Shown: positions 12,651-24,307 of the stretch, piece by piece | Numbering within the stretch: position 1 is the first letter of the stretch | Layout of the letters: each line of letters begins with the position of its first letter | Source: Irpex lacteus | Lineage: Eukaryota; Basidiomycota; Agaricomycetes; Polyporales; Irpicaceae | Assembly: GCA_001986395.2 (NCBI GenBank) | Contig: MQVO02000009.1 | Span: forward strand, 992,001 to 1,056,000 | Direction: 5' to 3' | DNA length: 64,000 nucleotides | The notes under the pieces: generated by a model | Database searches by the model: none | What the model saw: the letters and a program-made list of their open reading frames with translations, nothing else | Told to the model about the DNA's origin: nothing | Made by a program: the position numbers and the translations under genes

Positions 12651-13477
12651 TGTTGCTTCACAAAAGTATAACTTAAACCCCCACTCATCATTACACCTAC
12701 CCTACTCCCTACTGTGCTGTCCATCGTTGTCACCCCCCATCGTATAGCTCACCGTAATGCAGGATTTTTGCTGACACGTCTGGACGGCAGCTTACTCATG
12801 GTCCCACCGGACATGCTGACAAGTGTCGCTGACAGCTCGATGCTGACTAACATGCTTGAGCTGATTGGTACGTGGGGGAATCTCTTATCTGAAGGGTGAT
12901 TATCGTCTACAGATTTCCACCGATGATTATTTGCTCGACGCTCTGCGACCTGCCCATAGCTACGGCACAGCCCACGAACACTTGACGCACATTGATTATC
13001 CTTGGTTCGAAGTCAATCCCGTCTGCTGCATTAGGAACAAGTCGCACCTACTTGTGGGCCTTTCACAAATATACTGCCACCCACTGACGCATATTCGGAG
13101 ATTGAGAGACACCCTTTATTGATCCCGTTGCAAGGTGTCCTCGAATCGTGTTCTATCCTGGTATCTCCAACACCTCGACATTTCGCGACGCTAAGCCGTC
13201 ACGGGCAGTCCAAATTCCTTGCCAACATTATAGTTGTGATCACCCATTGTACCACGCCCGCGTTGTTGCCTCTAGCAGTCGTGGAAGTCGTTGTGCTCGA
13301 ATAAGGGCAGGCCTCGCTGTATTTATTCGAATATTCGCACTATCGTTAAAGTCAGTCGTAGGCGCCTAACGTAATGCCAATCAATATTCCTCGATCATAT
13401 ATTTTGACTGTGGCTTTACTGCTCACCACGACGACCCTTTCTTACAACAACCCATCCTCTTCAAAATTAGTGCAGCT
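12651..13477. other. Intergenic region, no gene recognised
   Basis: Open frames here are short, contain no known motif and lack supporting splice signals. The left part is the 3' flank of MIA40 and the right part, AT-rich around 13310-13420, is the upstream region of the RRP17 gene. A GGTTCGAAGTC string near 13003 recalls a tRNA B-box, but no cloverleaf forms around it. Confidence 0.5.
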
Positions 13478-14365
13478 ATGTCACAGTCAAATATAGCCGT
13501 CCTCACAAAGTCACACAACATCATCGCTGCGAAGAAACGTGCGCGGAAAGAGCAAGTTAAGGAAGTCGTATTCGATGAGACTGCTCGAAGGTATGCGTTA
13601 TTGTCTACGGATGGTGCTGAAACCTAGAATTGAGAGAATCATGATTGTAGAGAGTTCTTAACAGGATTTCATAAGCGAAAAGTGCAGAAACACGAGGCAA
13701 AGAAGAAGGCTGCAATTGAGAGAGACAAGCAGCAGAGGCTCGATGCTAGGAGAGAGGTACGTCTATCAACTACTATAATATCGCCGTCTGACGTTTGTTT
13801 ATTGATACAAATGTAGCACCGTCAACTGCTAGCTGAGCAAGCAGTGAAAAATGCTCGTGAGGTGGAGGCAGCATACGGTGCTCAAGTGAGCGGTGCGTTC
13901 GAAAACTTCGCTCCTGTATCGTGCTACAACTAAGCTGCAAATTCAATAGGAGATGAAGGTGACGACTGGGATGGGCTAGACTCCCGAGATAAAGGCAAAG
14001 GTAGAGCAATAGAGCACGAGGAAGAGTATGAGGACGAAGAAATACTGGCCACCGTTACAGTCGTAGAAGATTTCGACCCTGAGGCACTCTTACACGGACC
14101 TTCGAAACAAGCACCTACGTCAGACGATATGGAGGATGCAGAAGCTACCGAGGCTTCAAGACCGTCGAAACCGTCAAAACCACCGCAGAAAGTTTCTACG
14201 GAGGTCAAGAAGACGCAAGTAAAGACTACTGCAAAGGCAAAATCGGTGAAGTATCAGACAAATGCGGCGAGGAAGGCGGACAGGTCGAAGCAGCTGAAAC
14301 GAAAGAATGAGAAAGCACAGAGAGCGGGTGGTAAAGGGTCGAGGAAAGGTGGAAGACGGAAATGA
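13478..14365 (+). CDS. RRP17: Nucleolar protein Rrp17/Nol12 family (rRNA-processing exonuclease)
   Basis: Four exons encode a basic, coiled-coil-like protein starting MSQSNIAVLTKSHNIIAAKK. The family core spans the first intron: EVVFDETARREFLTGFHKRK, followed by a long Lys/Arg/Glu helix (QKHEAKKKAAIERDKQQR). After two further introns come an acidic stretch (DEGDDWDGLD) and a strongly basic C-terminus (NAARKADRSKQLKRKNEKAQ, ending GSRKGGRRK) that serves as a nucleolar signal. Rrp17/Nol12 proteins act on pre-60S rRNA, and the yeast member trims the 5' end of 5.8S and 25S precursors. Length (about 220 residues) is usual for the family. It converges with the RKM5-like gene, leaving 69 bases between the stop codons. 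Confidence 0.85.
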
Positions 14366-14434
14366 GTCGTATACCTCATTCTCGTATGTTCCACTTTTTT
14401 CTCTTTTCCGTTAGCCGAATTTATCTGTCATTGT

Positions 14435-15587
14435 TCACGACGAATTTATTGCTTTCTTCCACCCTGCCCACATCGCATACGGACCTTCCATCCCACTCTC
14501 CACATGCCATAGCTCCCAAGCCCCATTCCCCACCGCCAACCACAACTCCAAAAACTCACGGAGAACGTCCTCCTGGCGAAGTTCGACGACAACCAGTACC
14601 GCTGTGAATTCAGGCGTGGCTAGGTGGTCTATTGTCTCTACCAAAGCTGGGAGAAGTGAGGGATGGTAGATACAGTCGACTATGAGGAGCAAGTCGATGG
14701 GTATGTATGAGAAAGCAGATCGTCGTACGGCCGGTGAGCTGTCTTTGAGGACTATCCAGTCTAAGGCTTCGGCTGTGACGCTGCGCGAAGGGGTTTGCAG
14801 CGTTGTAGTGCTTGACGGAGTTATGCCATTCAGAGCTAGGTTCTTGACGATGAGAGGCACCAGTTCTTCGATGTCTGTGACGGTGTATCGGTTTACGAGA
14901 GATGAGAGTACGATGGCAAGAAGGCCGGTCCCAGCACTGAATTTATACTTTCATCAAGTCTTATTACTGCTCTTGAGGGCGTAGACACCCACCCTAGTTC
15001 AAGGACATGCGCCTCAGCTAGCCGATCATGGTCGAGCAGAGCTGAGAGTGATGTGGTTGTCTCTTTCAGAACATGCTGAGCGAATTCAGCACTGCGAGTA
15101 ATTGATATAAGATGAGCAGCGTGCTGGGATCGCATGAGATAATCCCATACCTCGCACGCCATAGCACACTTCCTGTATCCCCCTTCCGACTCCTCAACGC
15201 AGTCTTATCCTGAGCGAGCTGTACCTCTAGCGTTTTCTCCTCTACATCGTTGTGACTTTTATGGCCCTTCCGTCTTCGAGGCGCACCGCTACCTTCGTTC
15301 CTTTTTCTTGGTGCAGGCATAGTAAATTCCAGCGTGAGCACGTCTTTGTGATTATCCAGGTATCCCAGTCCTCGAAAGTTATCACCACTCTTTTGCGAGC
15401 TCTTCGACGCCAGATCGGTGTAGAGAAGGAAGATCTAAGCGTAGTCCGGTGATGATTGTCGCGTTAAGCAAAGATGGTAAGAACGGGTGAGCAAGCCGAC
15501 CTCTTCGTCCGCATCGTTCACGAGGTAAGATCCTGGAGGTATTCGACAAGGCCCGCGAGTTGTGATTTCTGAAGTAGCTGCATCCAT
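14435..15587 (-). CDS. RKM5: RKM5-like (METTL21-type) lysine methyltransferase
   Basis: The start is the ATG of MDAATSEITTRGPCRIPPG. A 64-base intron then joins DEE to IFLLYTDLASKSSQKSG, and the next stretch FRGLGYLDNHKDVLTLEF runs through LEVQLAQDKTALRSRKGDTG to LW, the typical N-terminal strand set of family 16 methyltransferases. The SAM-binding part includes a motif I region ending HVLELG, TVTDIEELVPLIVKNLALNG and the post-motif DLLLIVDCIYHPSLLP. The family transfers methyl groups from SAM to lysines; yeast Rkm5 modifies ribosomal protein L1. The whole order agrees with Rkm5, so ribosomal substrate specificity is a reasonable inference. The gene shares a 213-base promoter with BOS1 on the other strand. 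Confidence 0.8.
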
Positions 15588-15800
15588 GGTAATAGTGATT
15601 GTGATTTCTCTCACCAGAGAGTGGAAGAAAGCTAAGAACGCAGGGTAAGAAGCGCCTATGGTACGCCGAAGGCGGGGCGTAGATTCCGTACCATTTCCCC
15701 ATTTAGAAGTCCCCCGCCACGACCAGCGTGTCCTCGGCTCTGCGGTCGCCAGTTGCTTTCCCTTACATCTTTGTCTCTCCCACACGCCTCTATTGCAACC
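15588..15800. promoter_or_regulatory. Compact divergent promoter, RKM5-like / BOS1
   Basis: Only 213 bases separate the two outward-pointing start codons, so the two genes must share most upstream control sequence. No TATA box is evident; the BOS1 side is pyrimidine-rich just before its ATG. Confidence 0.55.
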
Positions 15801-16801
15801 ATGAACTCCCTATATACCCTAGGAGTGCGCCAAACGAACTCAATACAAGCAGACCTTGAACGACTACGGAATGGAGACACGTCTGCCGCATTACTAGGTC
15901 TGCATATCTCTATCCTTCCCAAGCTGCTGCTTTACACATAACGTCTCATACAATGCATTAAATTTTTGAATGTTTCGTATAACTTACGATAGGGCAGATA
16001 TCTGCATCTTTGGCTGCCATGAACCGGACGGTGGACGACTACGACTCGATGGCGAAGAGGGAGATGATCAAGGCTAAGCAGGAGAAGGCTTTAATGTGAG
16101 AATCACCATTCTTCGATTCCTGTGCTTTCCTCTCTGACGACAGCTGGAGGATGTAGGCGTGTTCAGAAGTTTAGGGCTGATTATGCAGACCTACGGAGTC
16201 AATTTGAGAAGATAAAGACCGAGGTGCGTGCACTCAACAACAATGAATTCTAACAGTTATCCATGCCCTGGCCCTATTATGATATGCAGAAAGAAGCTGC
16301 ATCACGGTCTGAGCTCTTTGCCGGTTCTTCCTCCGCAACGCTAGCATCGTCAACTCCCGGAGACTCACGCCGAAGATACCTCAACCCCCAACAACCCCCT
16401 GCCTCTGAAGTGTCCGCGTCCCCTTTCCGCGGACCCACTCCTCTACCCGAATCAAACCTCCGAGAAGAGCATGCTCTTCGCGAACACAGCTTTATCCAGA
16501 ACACAGAATCGCGGTTGGATGACTTTTTGTCCCAAGGACGCGCTATTTATGACGACTTGGTTGAACAAAGGAACGTGATGAAGGGCACGCAGAGAAGGCT
16601 GCTTGATGCAGCCAACACACTTGGGTTAAGCAGGGACGTTATTGGCTGGATTGAGAGACGAAGGTGAGTTTGTGAACCAATGTCGAAGATATGTCGGCTT
16701 CTGATGTAACCTCCAATAGCACACAAGATATGTACATCTTCGTGGTTGGAGCCATCTTCACATTCTTTTGTTTCTTCGCAATATGGTACTATCTAGGTTA
16801 A
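15801..16801 (+). CDS. BOS1: Bos1/membrin, Golgi Qb-SNARE
   Basis: The protein begins MNSLYTLGVRQTNSIQADLE, the typical N-terminus of Bos1/GOSR2. An N-terminal three-helix region is spread over short exons (QISASLAAMNRTVDDYDSMA, KREMIKAKQEKALM). A Ser/Pro linker precedes the SNARE motif (NTESRLDDFLSQGRAIYDDL, then VEQRNVMKGTQRRLLDAANT, with the zero-layer Gln in VEQR). A C-terminal membrane anchor (IFVVGAIFTFFCFFAIWYYL) leaves a single Gly on the lumenal side. Bos1 works with Sec22, Bet1 and Sed5 in fusion of ER-derived vesicles with the Golgi. All expected parts are present. The last intron (about 16665-16719) separates the SNARE motif from the anchor. Confidence 0.92.
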
Positions 16802-16993
16802 ACGTACCAGTACTGGTCTATCCCTTCTTACTGTGCTCGCTTCGGCTGTAATGGACATTTCTTGGACTGGATTGGCTTTCTACGATCACATCCAACGGCA
16901 CTATGACTAGGAGAATCAAGAAATACAGGATAAAGATTAAAGATACAATTCAAGGAGTATACGGTAAGCTAATTAGTGATACTTCTATAGATG

Positions 16994-19900
16994 TCATCGC
17001 ATCCCGCCTTCCACAACCTTATACGTCTTGCCATCCTTCACACGATGCTTCCCTCGGAATTCGTCCAAGAAATATCCGACCGTGCGCGAGACTGCCTGCG
17101 CACCCCACCGTTCAAATGCCATGGACAAGACGACATTGACAACGACCGCAAAGAGCAATGTTGTTCGTCCTGAGAATGGTAGATCCTCGAGCTCTAGGAT
17201 GTCCGCAATGAAGGCTGGTGGAACGAGTAGTACTAAGATGTTGAACAGGGCGAGACTTCCAATGGAGACCATCAACCACACTGAAGACCAAAATCAGCTA
17301 TGGGATTCGATAGTTATGTGGCATTGTACATACCATTTGTCCACATAGGCTTTCTGTACGGTGGCCCGATACTGAAGACGGCCGCAACGAGAATATACTG
17401 GAAGCACGACACCAAGAACAAGGCCGAGTTTTCAAAATTGCGTGCCGCAAGCTTTCCATCGTCGTTCTCAGGATCGTTTCTCTGCGGGGGAGAATACCTA
17501 TAACAATCGCTCGTGAATGTTGAATCGACGAATCTCACAAAGGTAGACTTACCACGGTTGTCCGCGCACCCAAAAGTAGGCCCAAAACTGGACAGCACCT
17601 GTGATGACAACTTGACCCATGATACTCGACAGGACCTTTTTGGAGACCAAACTTGCGGTTGGTCCTTTGGGATATATTCTAGGGAATGGCAGAGTACGGC
17701 CCACTGGAAACTGTTAGACGCCGGTAACACCAATTAAAAGTGGGACTTACTCGTGACAGCTATCGGAATGATGATGAACAAGTCGATATACAAGAACTAG
17801 AAGGAATCAGATGAGCTGACGGAGTTGTAAATTTGAAAACAACCTTACCTGGAAGTCTCCCAAAGACGACGCAAAGGAGTACAACAGAGTAATCGTCGTG
17901 AACTGTATCAACGAATACAACGCCCTACAACCACCGTGAGCCGACCAACTCCCATTCCAAAATCACGGAGACGCTCACATGTATTTGAAGCAGCTAAAGC
18001 TCGTGACCAACGCTGCCCGACCTTCCTTGATAACTTCCAGCACACAGCTAATATCCGGAGTACGACTCGTGAAAGGAGCTGCCACCGAGGCTTCCGCTTC
18101 CGACAGCGACAGCCCTACATCGGCGGCCTTGAGAGCGGCACAATCGTTGGCTCCATCACCGCACATGAGCACGGTGTATCCGAGGCCTTGTAATCGCTCG
18201 ACCACCTCGTTCTTCTCATCTGGAGACATTCGAGCGAAGATCTGCGTCTTTACGAGCATCTACAATGAAATGGTTATGTTATTAGCCACAGCTACGTGTG
18301 TAGGAAAGTTGTAAACCTACACGTTGAAGAGTCTCTGACGGAGCGTGGTTGATCATCCAACGGAAGACATCACCAGATATGGCCAGAGTATAGTCCTGGT
18401 ATTCAACATGGTCGGACTCAACGGTATGATGCGCAGGCGGAGCGAGCGGCCTGAGGCTATATTCGTCCAGTTTCCAACCTGGATCATCCATGCACGACCA
18501 CTCCAATCTTGACATTGGGACGTCGGGGCCTCCTCTAATGAAGGTTGGAGAGAATATATGCGCGGCTGCGCTGACCAGGTTGCACTCCCGCGCAACGCTG
18601 ACTGCTGTCAAAGGGTTGTCTCCCGTGATCATACGGCAGACAAGATGGGCGGCGCGTAACGCCTGGATTGCAGGTGTTGTTCCTGGTTTCAGCTTGTTTT
18701 CGAAGATGATGAGACCAAGGAACTTGAGGCCGGACTCCGCTTGCTCGCTAATTAGGAATGAGCATTACCGAATGAAAAGGGCACGAATAAACGCAATAAC
18801 TCGCCGCTTCATTTTCTGTGCCTTCAGCCACGTCAATCCCTCAATACTTTTACCAGCCATAGCTATAACACGATAGCCACGCTTCGTATAGTACGCCAAC
18901 AGGTCATCATAATCATCCGGAACTGTCTCAAAATTTCAGCGACGTGGTATTCTCAAACCGGCCAAAGACAACTTACAAGAACTCTTGTCACAGATGTCTC
19001 CCATGACCTCCGGGGCACCTTTGACGTATACCTCCATGCTCGTACTCTTAAGTCTCTTGACTATGACGCTCATACGCCTCAGCGCTGAGACGAACTCGAA
19101 CGTCCTAATAACACCCAACTCCAAGAAATGCGCATGCTACGATGGACAGTACATTAGCCCAGGGTTCCGTGGTCTCATATAAAGAGAAAAAACTGATATG
19201 AAAACTGAAACTCACCTTCGCAGAACCCTTCAGCGCGTCCTCAACCCGAAATGAAGCCGACCCTGGTGGCCTCACCACAACCTGCACAAGCGCAGCCGGC
19301 TTACTTGCACTCGCATCCCCCTTCTTCCCCTTCACAACCCCCACGCTCGCATGTCCCTCCTCAAGCGTCCACTTCGTAAACTCAAACATCTTCACATCGA
19401 GCGGGTCACCAATGACCTCCCCGTCCACCATCTTCAAAGAATGACACGTCGCCAATGCATATAGAAAGTTCGCCTTCTCGTCCCTGGCAGGCATATCCCG
19501 CACGTCCTCCAGGAGCTCGCCGAACCGGTGCGCGTGTCGCTCGAGAGCGCGCACGCCGAGGATATCGAGCCCGTCTTCGGTCAAGGTGCCGGTTTTGTCG
19601 AAGCAGCAGACGTTGATCCGGCCACCGACGTTCACTCTGCTCGGGGAGATGCAGAAGATGCCGAGTTTGCGGAGGCGGGAGATGGCGAAGCTGGTGCCAA
19701 TTGATAGAGTTGCGGGAAGGGCAGGTGGGACAACAACTGTTATTAGGTCGAGAGCTCGAAGCATGATTGTGTGCCATTTTATCTATGGGAGCGTATGTGA
19801 GGTCAGCAGAAGTTCGTGAATGAGACTAAGCGCTGTGCTTACTCCGAGACGGACGAACTGAACAGCACTGGCGCAGAAGCCGAGACCGGCCAGGCCTGCA

Positions 19901-22371
19901 AGGACAAGGATAAAGCGTATAGAGTCTCGATAGAACTTGAACCCAATCGGCTTTGGGAACAACATCGATCGCACTAATGCACCCTTGGTCGTGTTGAAGC
20001 CTGGATATACGTTAGCCCACACCCAACACATACGGTTCGACGGACAAACAAACGAACGTACCACCACGAACAACCAACCCCAACGCCGGACTCTCCTGTC
20101 CCCCGCCAACACCAACGCCCCCTCTAATCCTCACAACCCTCGTCCCGGCATACAAGAAACTCTTCCCGATATCCCCCTTAACATCCTCCCCCTTGCTATC
20201 CTTCCACCTCTGCATATCAACATCTTTGATCGGAACCTTGCTGACGGGTACGCTTTCGCCCGTGAGCATGCTCTCGTTGACGATGGCGTCGCCGGAGAGG
20301 AGGAAGAGGTCTGCCGGGAAGACGTGCAGCGGTGGGGTGAGGAGGTTGATGATGTCGCCTGGGACAAGCTTTTCTGAGTCGTGTTCTTGCCCTGTTTGGT
20401 TTATGAGGAAAGAGGTGTTGTTAGATGAGAGATGTGTGTGAAGGTTTGGAAGTACGCACATTCTCCATCTCGGTAGACGTTCACTGGACAGCTGAACCTT
20501 GACATCTCACGCATACGAGTGATAGTCTAGGAATACACGTACAATTCATTCATATCATCATTCGACTAGCAGAGATAGTTCACGTTCGCGCACCTTTTTC
20601 GTCTCAACGAGCGTAGTGACAATACTGATAGCAGATATCAACGCGATACAGAACGCATAATAGTAATAGTCATCCAACGACCATAGGATGATGCTGGCAA
20701 TCTGGAAGACGTAAAACGGGTGGATCACCTGAATTTAGAGTAACAGTCGACAGTTCAGTATTGGGCACTTTCAGCATTGTATGGAAAATGTGATCGTGTT
20801 GTGGTAGAAGAGAGATGGGAGACTGACCTCGTCGATTAAGAGCGAGATGGTAGACTTCCCTTCTATGTCGATAGCATTAGAACCAAACAGCGTGAGACGT
20901 TGTTGGTGGACGTCTCTGGATAGACCATTCTTGACCGCCTGCGACCCCGTCCACGAACCATCTCGCCAGTCTCTATATTATTCAATTCATTCCATAAGTA
21001 AGCTCGGCCATATAGATATCTCGCACGTCTGCAACTGACCTGACCATACTAAACAACCCAGTCCGTGGGTCCAATGCAAATCGCGCGTAACGATAGTCGA
21101 CGACAGACAGTGTCTGTAGGATATTAGGATCCGCGTTGCCATTCGCACCGGTGCGTGAGTTGACGCGAGATAGAGGGTCCACTTGGGCTGGGAACACCGT
21201 GGTGATGTGGTACGGATAGTCGAACGTATGAATTGGGAAGAGCGCGATATCCCTATACGCAGACTTCCATATCGTACCGTTACACGAGTCGTTAAACATA
21301 CAAGGAAACACGACTAACCTCTATGACGACGAATCCATGTTGGAGGTCTTTGAACGCTTTCTCTTTCGCGACCCAGCGAAGCCATATCCGAGGGAACCAG
21401 TGTCCCAGTAGTCCCAGAATACCGAAAGAAAGCACACATAGCAGTCGCCATAGCCATTGTCTAAAGAGGATAGTTTCGTAGCCTACAAACCGTACGTGGG
21501 CATCCTCGTCCTCGATGAAAATAGTTTGTCGGCTGGGTGGTCCAGGAGGTGGTGGATCCAGCAGGTCGAGCTCGCCCATGTCTATACGAGCTTCTTCGCC
21601 GAAAATGGGGTCACCAGACATAACATGGAGAGCTAAACCTGGTGACGAGTGGAACGAGTTGTCTTCCATGGACCGATAATCCATGGAGTCCCGGTCATGG
21701 TCTGACGCTATGTCGGACTCGTCTTCCTCCTCAGAAGCGTATCCCCACCGCTCGTCTTCTTCATCGTCGGTTTCGAGGGCATAGTTCGAGCCGGCATCAG
21801 AGTGTCTGCTGGACGTTCTGCGGAGAAGTCTGGACCGCGAAGACCTGCTTGAGAGGGAAGGGCGTCTGCTTCTGGGAGGTGACTCCGTCGTCGGTGCCGC
21901 CCTTCCAAACATCTGCGCGATGTTCCCGAACACCGTAGACCTCGCAGGCGGCGAGACAGATTTTCGCCTGTAGGGACGCCTGAACGCACCTCCGTGTTCG
22001 TTCTCGTCCTCATCGTCTTCTCCACCGCTGAGCACGCCGTTCTCTCCATCTTCCGTACGCGCGAGCGAACCCTGGCTGCTCCTTCGACTGTCTCTGCTCA
22101 TGCGCCTTCCGGTCCGCGATCTCGGCCGTCCAGCATCCTCGCTATTCCTCCTGCTCCGCCAACCGTCGCTGCTTCTGCGTCCATGTTCAGACAAGGACAT
22201 GCGAGACACGCTGCTAGGATTAACAGCATGTCCAGGTCCGTCAAACATATAGCCTTCTCCATCGTCGTACTGGTTGTCTCTGTGGGAGCGCTGGTCGCTG
22301 TCAATGGCATACTGGATATCAATCGCCGACGCGCCCTCCGTGTAATCGTATCCTTGCGACGAGGACGCCAT
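16994..22371 (-). CDS. YPK9: P5B-type P-type ATPase (YPK9/ATP13A-like)
   Basis: The ATG at 22371 opens a long Ser/Arg/Asp-rich cytosolic extension ([20 protein letters not shown]). This is followed by [20 protein letters not shown], the membrane-associated start typical of P5B pumps. Diagnostic motifs in order: actuator loop [13 protein letters not shown]; the subclass signature [19 protein letters not shown]; phosphorylation site [32 protein letters not shown]; and hinge [20 protein letters not shown]. The C-terminus has several membrane helices and ends [10 protein letters not shown]. Yeast Ypk9 is vacuolar, and animal ATP13A2 exports polyamines from lysosomes, so a vacuolar polyamine or cation role is likely. 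More than ten introns interrupt the gene, so its exact protein is not settled here, but every catalytic motif is intact. Confidence 0.9.
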
Positions 22372-22740
22372 TGCGGACAACGACGACAAGTAGTTGGCAC
22401 CGGACGTCACAGTCGAGAGCTAAGAAGACTCGGACCTGCAAGCGCCCATAAATATTCTAATCAAGGCCGAAAGCGGCAGTCGTCGTATTCACTCTTCTCG
22501 CAACTTCCTCTGTCTGTCGGCCTCTCGCGTCAAATTTCGCGCTCTAACTCATCACATTTCACAGCGTATTACTCTCTATTTTACGCTCTTGCAGTTGACA
22601 AGTTAGTATTCCATCTATCAGTTTGTCATTTCGAGTTGTGGCCCAAGTGATATACACACTAAACCACTCAAATAACAGCTCATACTGAAAATCAGCTACA
22701 ACAAAGCTGAGATACAGTCATTAGGAGTAACTTGAGTGCC
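22372..22740. promoter_or_regulatory. Divergent promoter region, YPK9-like / DCC1
   Basis: The 369 bases between the two start codons hold a CT-rich stretch near 22480-22540 and an AT-rich stretch near 22560-22720. No open frame of interest is present. Confidence 0.5.
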
Positions 22741-24168
22741 ATGGCGAACGTAAACCTCAAATTTGGCCCCGATTTAGCGAAGGACATGAGTGCATTCAGA
22801 CTCCTCGAGCTTCCGCCAGAACTCTGCAAACTCATCGAATCATCCACCGCGGGTACTAGGTATTACACTCTCTGACTATTCACTGAACAAGACTAACTGA
22901 TAAAATGATAGGCTAACGATACGCGGGGAGCCAGACGAAGATGCCGTACTCTGCACACCCGACAAAACCTACTCCCTCCGATCCGTCGTCCTCTCCAACT
23001 CAGTCCTCGTCGTAACACCCACATCCAATCCAGAAGACGTGATTATCCGCGGCCAACTGCATGAGGTGCTGGAGCCGGTGCCGTGTATACCGAAGTTGCA
23101 GAAATTGGGGAGTCTGCTTCGGGGGAGGGAGTATGATGAGGGTCATGAGGAGGACGAGGAGATGAGCGACGGTGAAGACGGTCGGCCCGTGAGTGTTCGT
23201 GTATATGCTGCACTAGGGTGCTCATCTCATCTATTCTACAGTCCAAGAAACGCAGGTTTACCTACGATGATGCCCGACAAATGCTTCAAGCGAGCGATAA
23301 CGAGCTGGAGAGAGGTCTGAAAGACAGACGGGTCCTAGTTTTAAACGGTACGCCCTCACCATTGCCCGTTTTTCGTTCACCGTGATTCCATTCTTCACAC
23401 CACATCAAATAGGACACCTACGACCCATCGCACCCTCGCACCTATCCACAATTCTCGAACTCCTCCTAACCGGCCTCGTCTCCCTCTCCCTCTCCCACTC
23501 AAACGCACCAGTCGAAGACCTTATATCCGCTCTCCAAGACGAACACGACATCAACCGCGAGGTGACTAGACAGGTTATGCGGTGGTTCGGGAATGTCGAG
23601 GATGGACGGTGGGAGATGGACGTCGAGGCAACTGTTAGGGAAGTAGGAGTTGGTATACTCCGGGCGTATAGGGTATGTTGCTTGTTGCCTCGTTTGCATG
23701 CGATGCGGAATCTAATCTCGGTTTTCTATTGTAGCAGGGGCCGATTCCAGAAACACAATTCATAGAGAAGTGGAAGACAGCAGTCGGGGACACCTTCGAG
23801 TCCAAAGTCGACCTCAAACTCCTCTCAGTACGTACTGGAAATTCCCACCTTGCGACCTCCCCACAACTTCCAATAATACCACTAACATCTCATGTTCCCA
23901 GGGCACCTACCTATCCCGCCCAATCGAGCTTAGCAACCCGCCCGCCTTCGAGCTGTCGTACTTCCCCTCCTCAGCTCTTCCCTCGGACCCAGCCGCCCGC
24001 TTCGCCGACCTCTTCCTCACACGTCCACGTTGGAAGGCGGAGGACATCGCTCCTTTCCTAGAAGATATTGTCGTAGACAACAAAGATCGTGATAGGTTGT
24101 TGTTGAAGTATGCGAGGGCCATTACGGATAAGGAGGGGGTGTGGTATACGACGAGGACCAAGACGTAG
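22741..24168 (+). CDS. DCC1: Sister-chromatid cohesion protein Dcc1 (Ctf18-RFC subunit)
   Basis: The product opens MANVNLKFGPDLAKDMSAFR and LLELPPELCKLIES, then LTIRGEPDEDAVLCTPDKTY and SVVLSNSVLVV, which follow the N-terminal layout of Dcc1/DSCC1. An acidic insert (HEEDEEMSDGEDGR) is followed by KKRRFTYDDARQMLQASDNE across an intron. The C-terminal winged-helix repeats are visible in VTRQVMRWFGNVEDGRWEMD and FADLFLTRPRWKAEDIAPFL. Dcc1 pairs with Ctf8 and attaches to Ctf18 in the alternative clamp loader that supports cohesion and replication checkpoint signalling, and it binds DNA polymerase epsilon. Five or six exons cover the gene. All conserved blocks I can recognise are in frame. Confidence 0.88.
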
Positions 24169-24307
24169 TGGAAAATATCGTTTATTACAGTAATGTAGCG
24201 GTACATTGTTCGTACTATGTATCATGATGTATGTGAAAACAAGAAGTGTGAGTGCGGCTGAACAACATGAAGAGCACCAAGAAAGAAACTACCAATAGTC
24301 ATGCTCG

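Noticed and set aside
12990..13025. GGTTCGAAGTC string resembling a tRNA B-box
   Set aside because: No T-stem or cloverleaf forms; treated as chance similarity.
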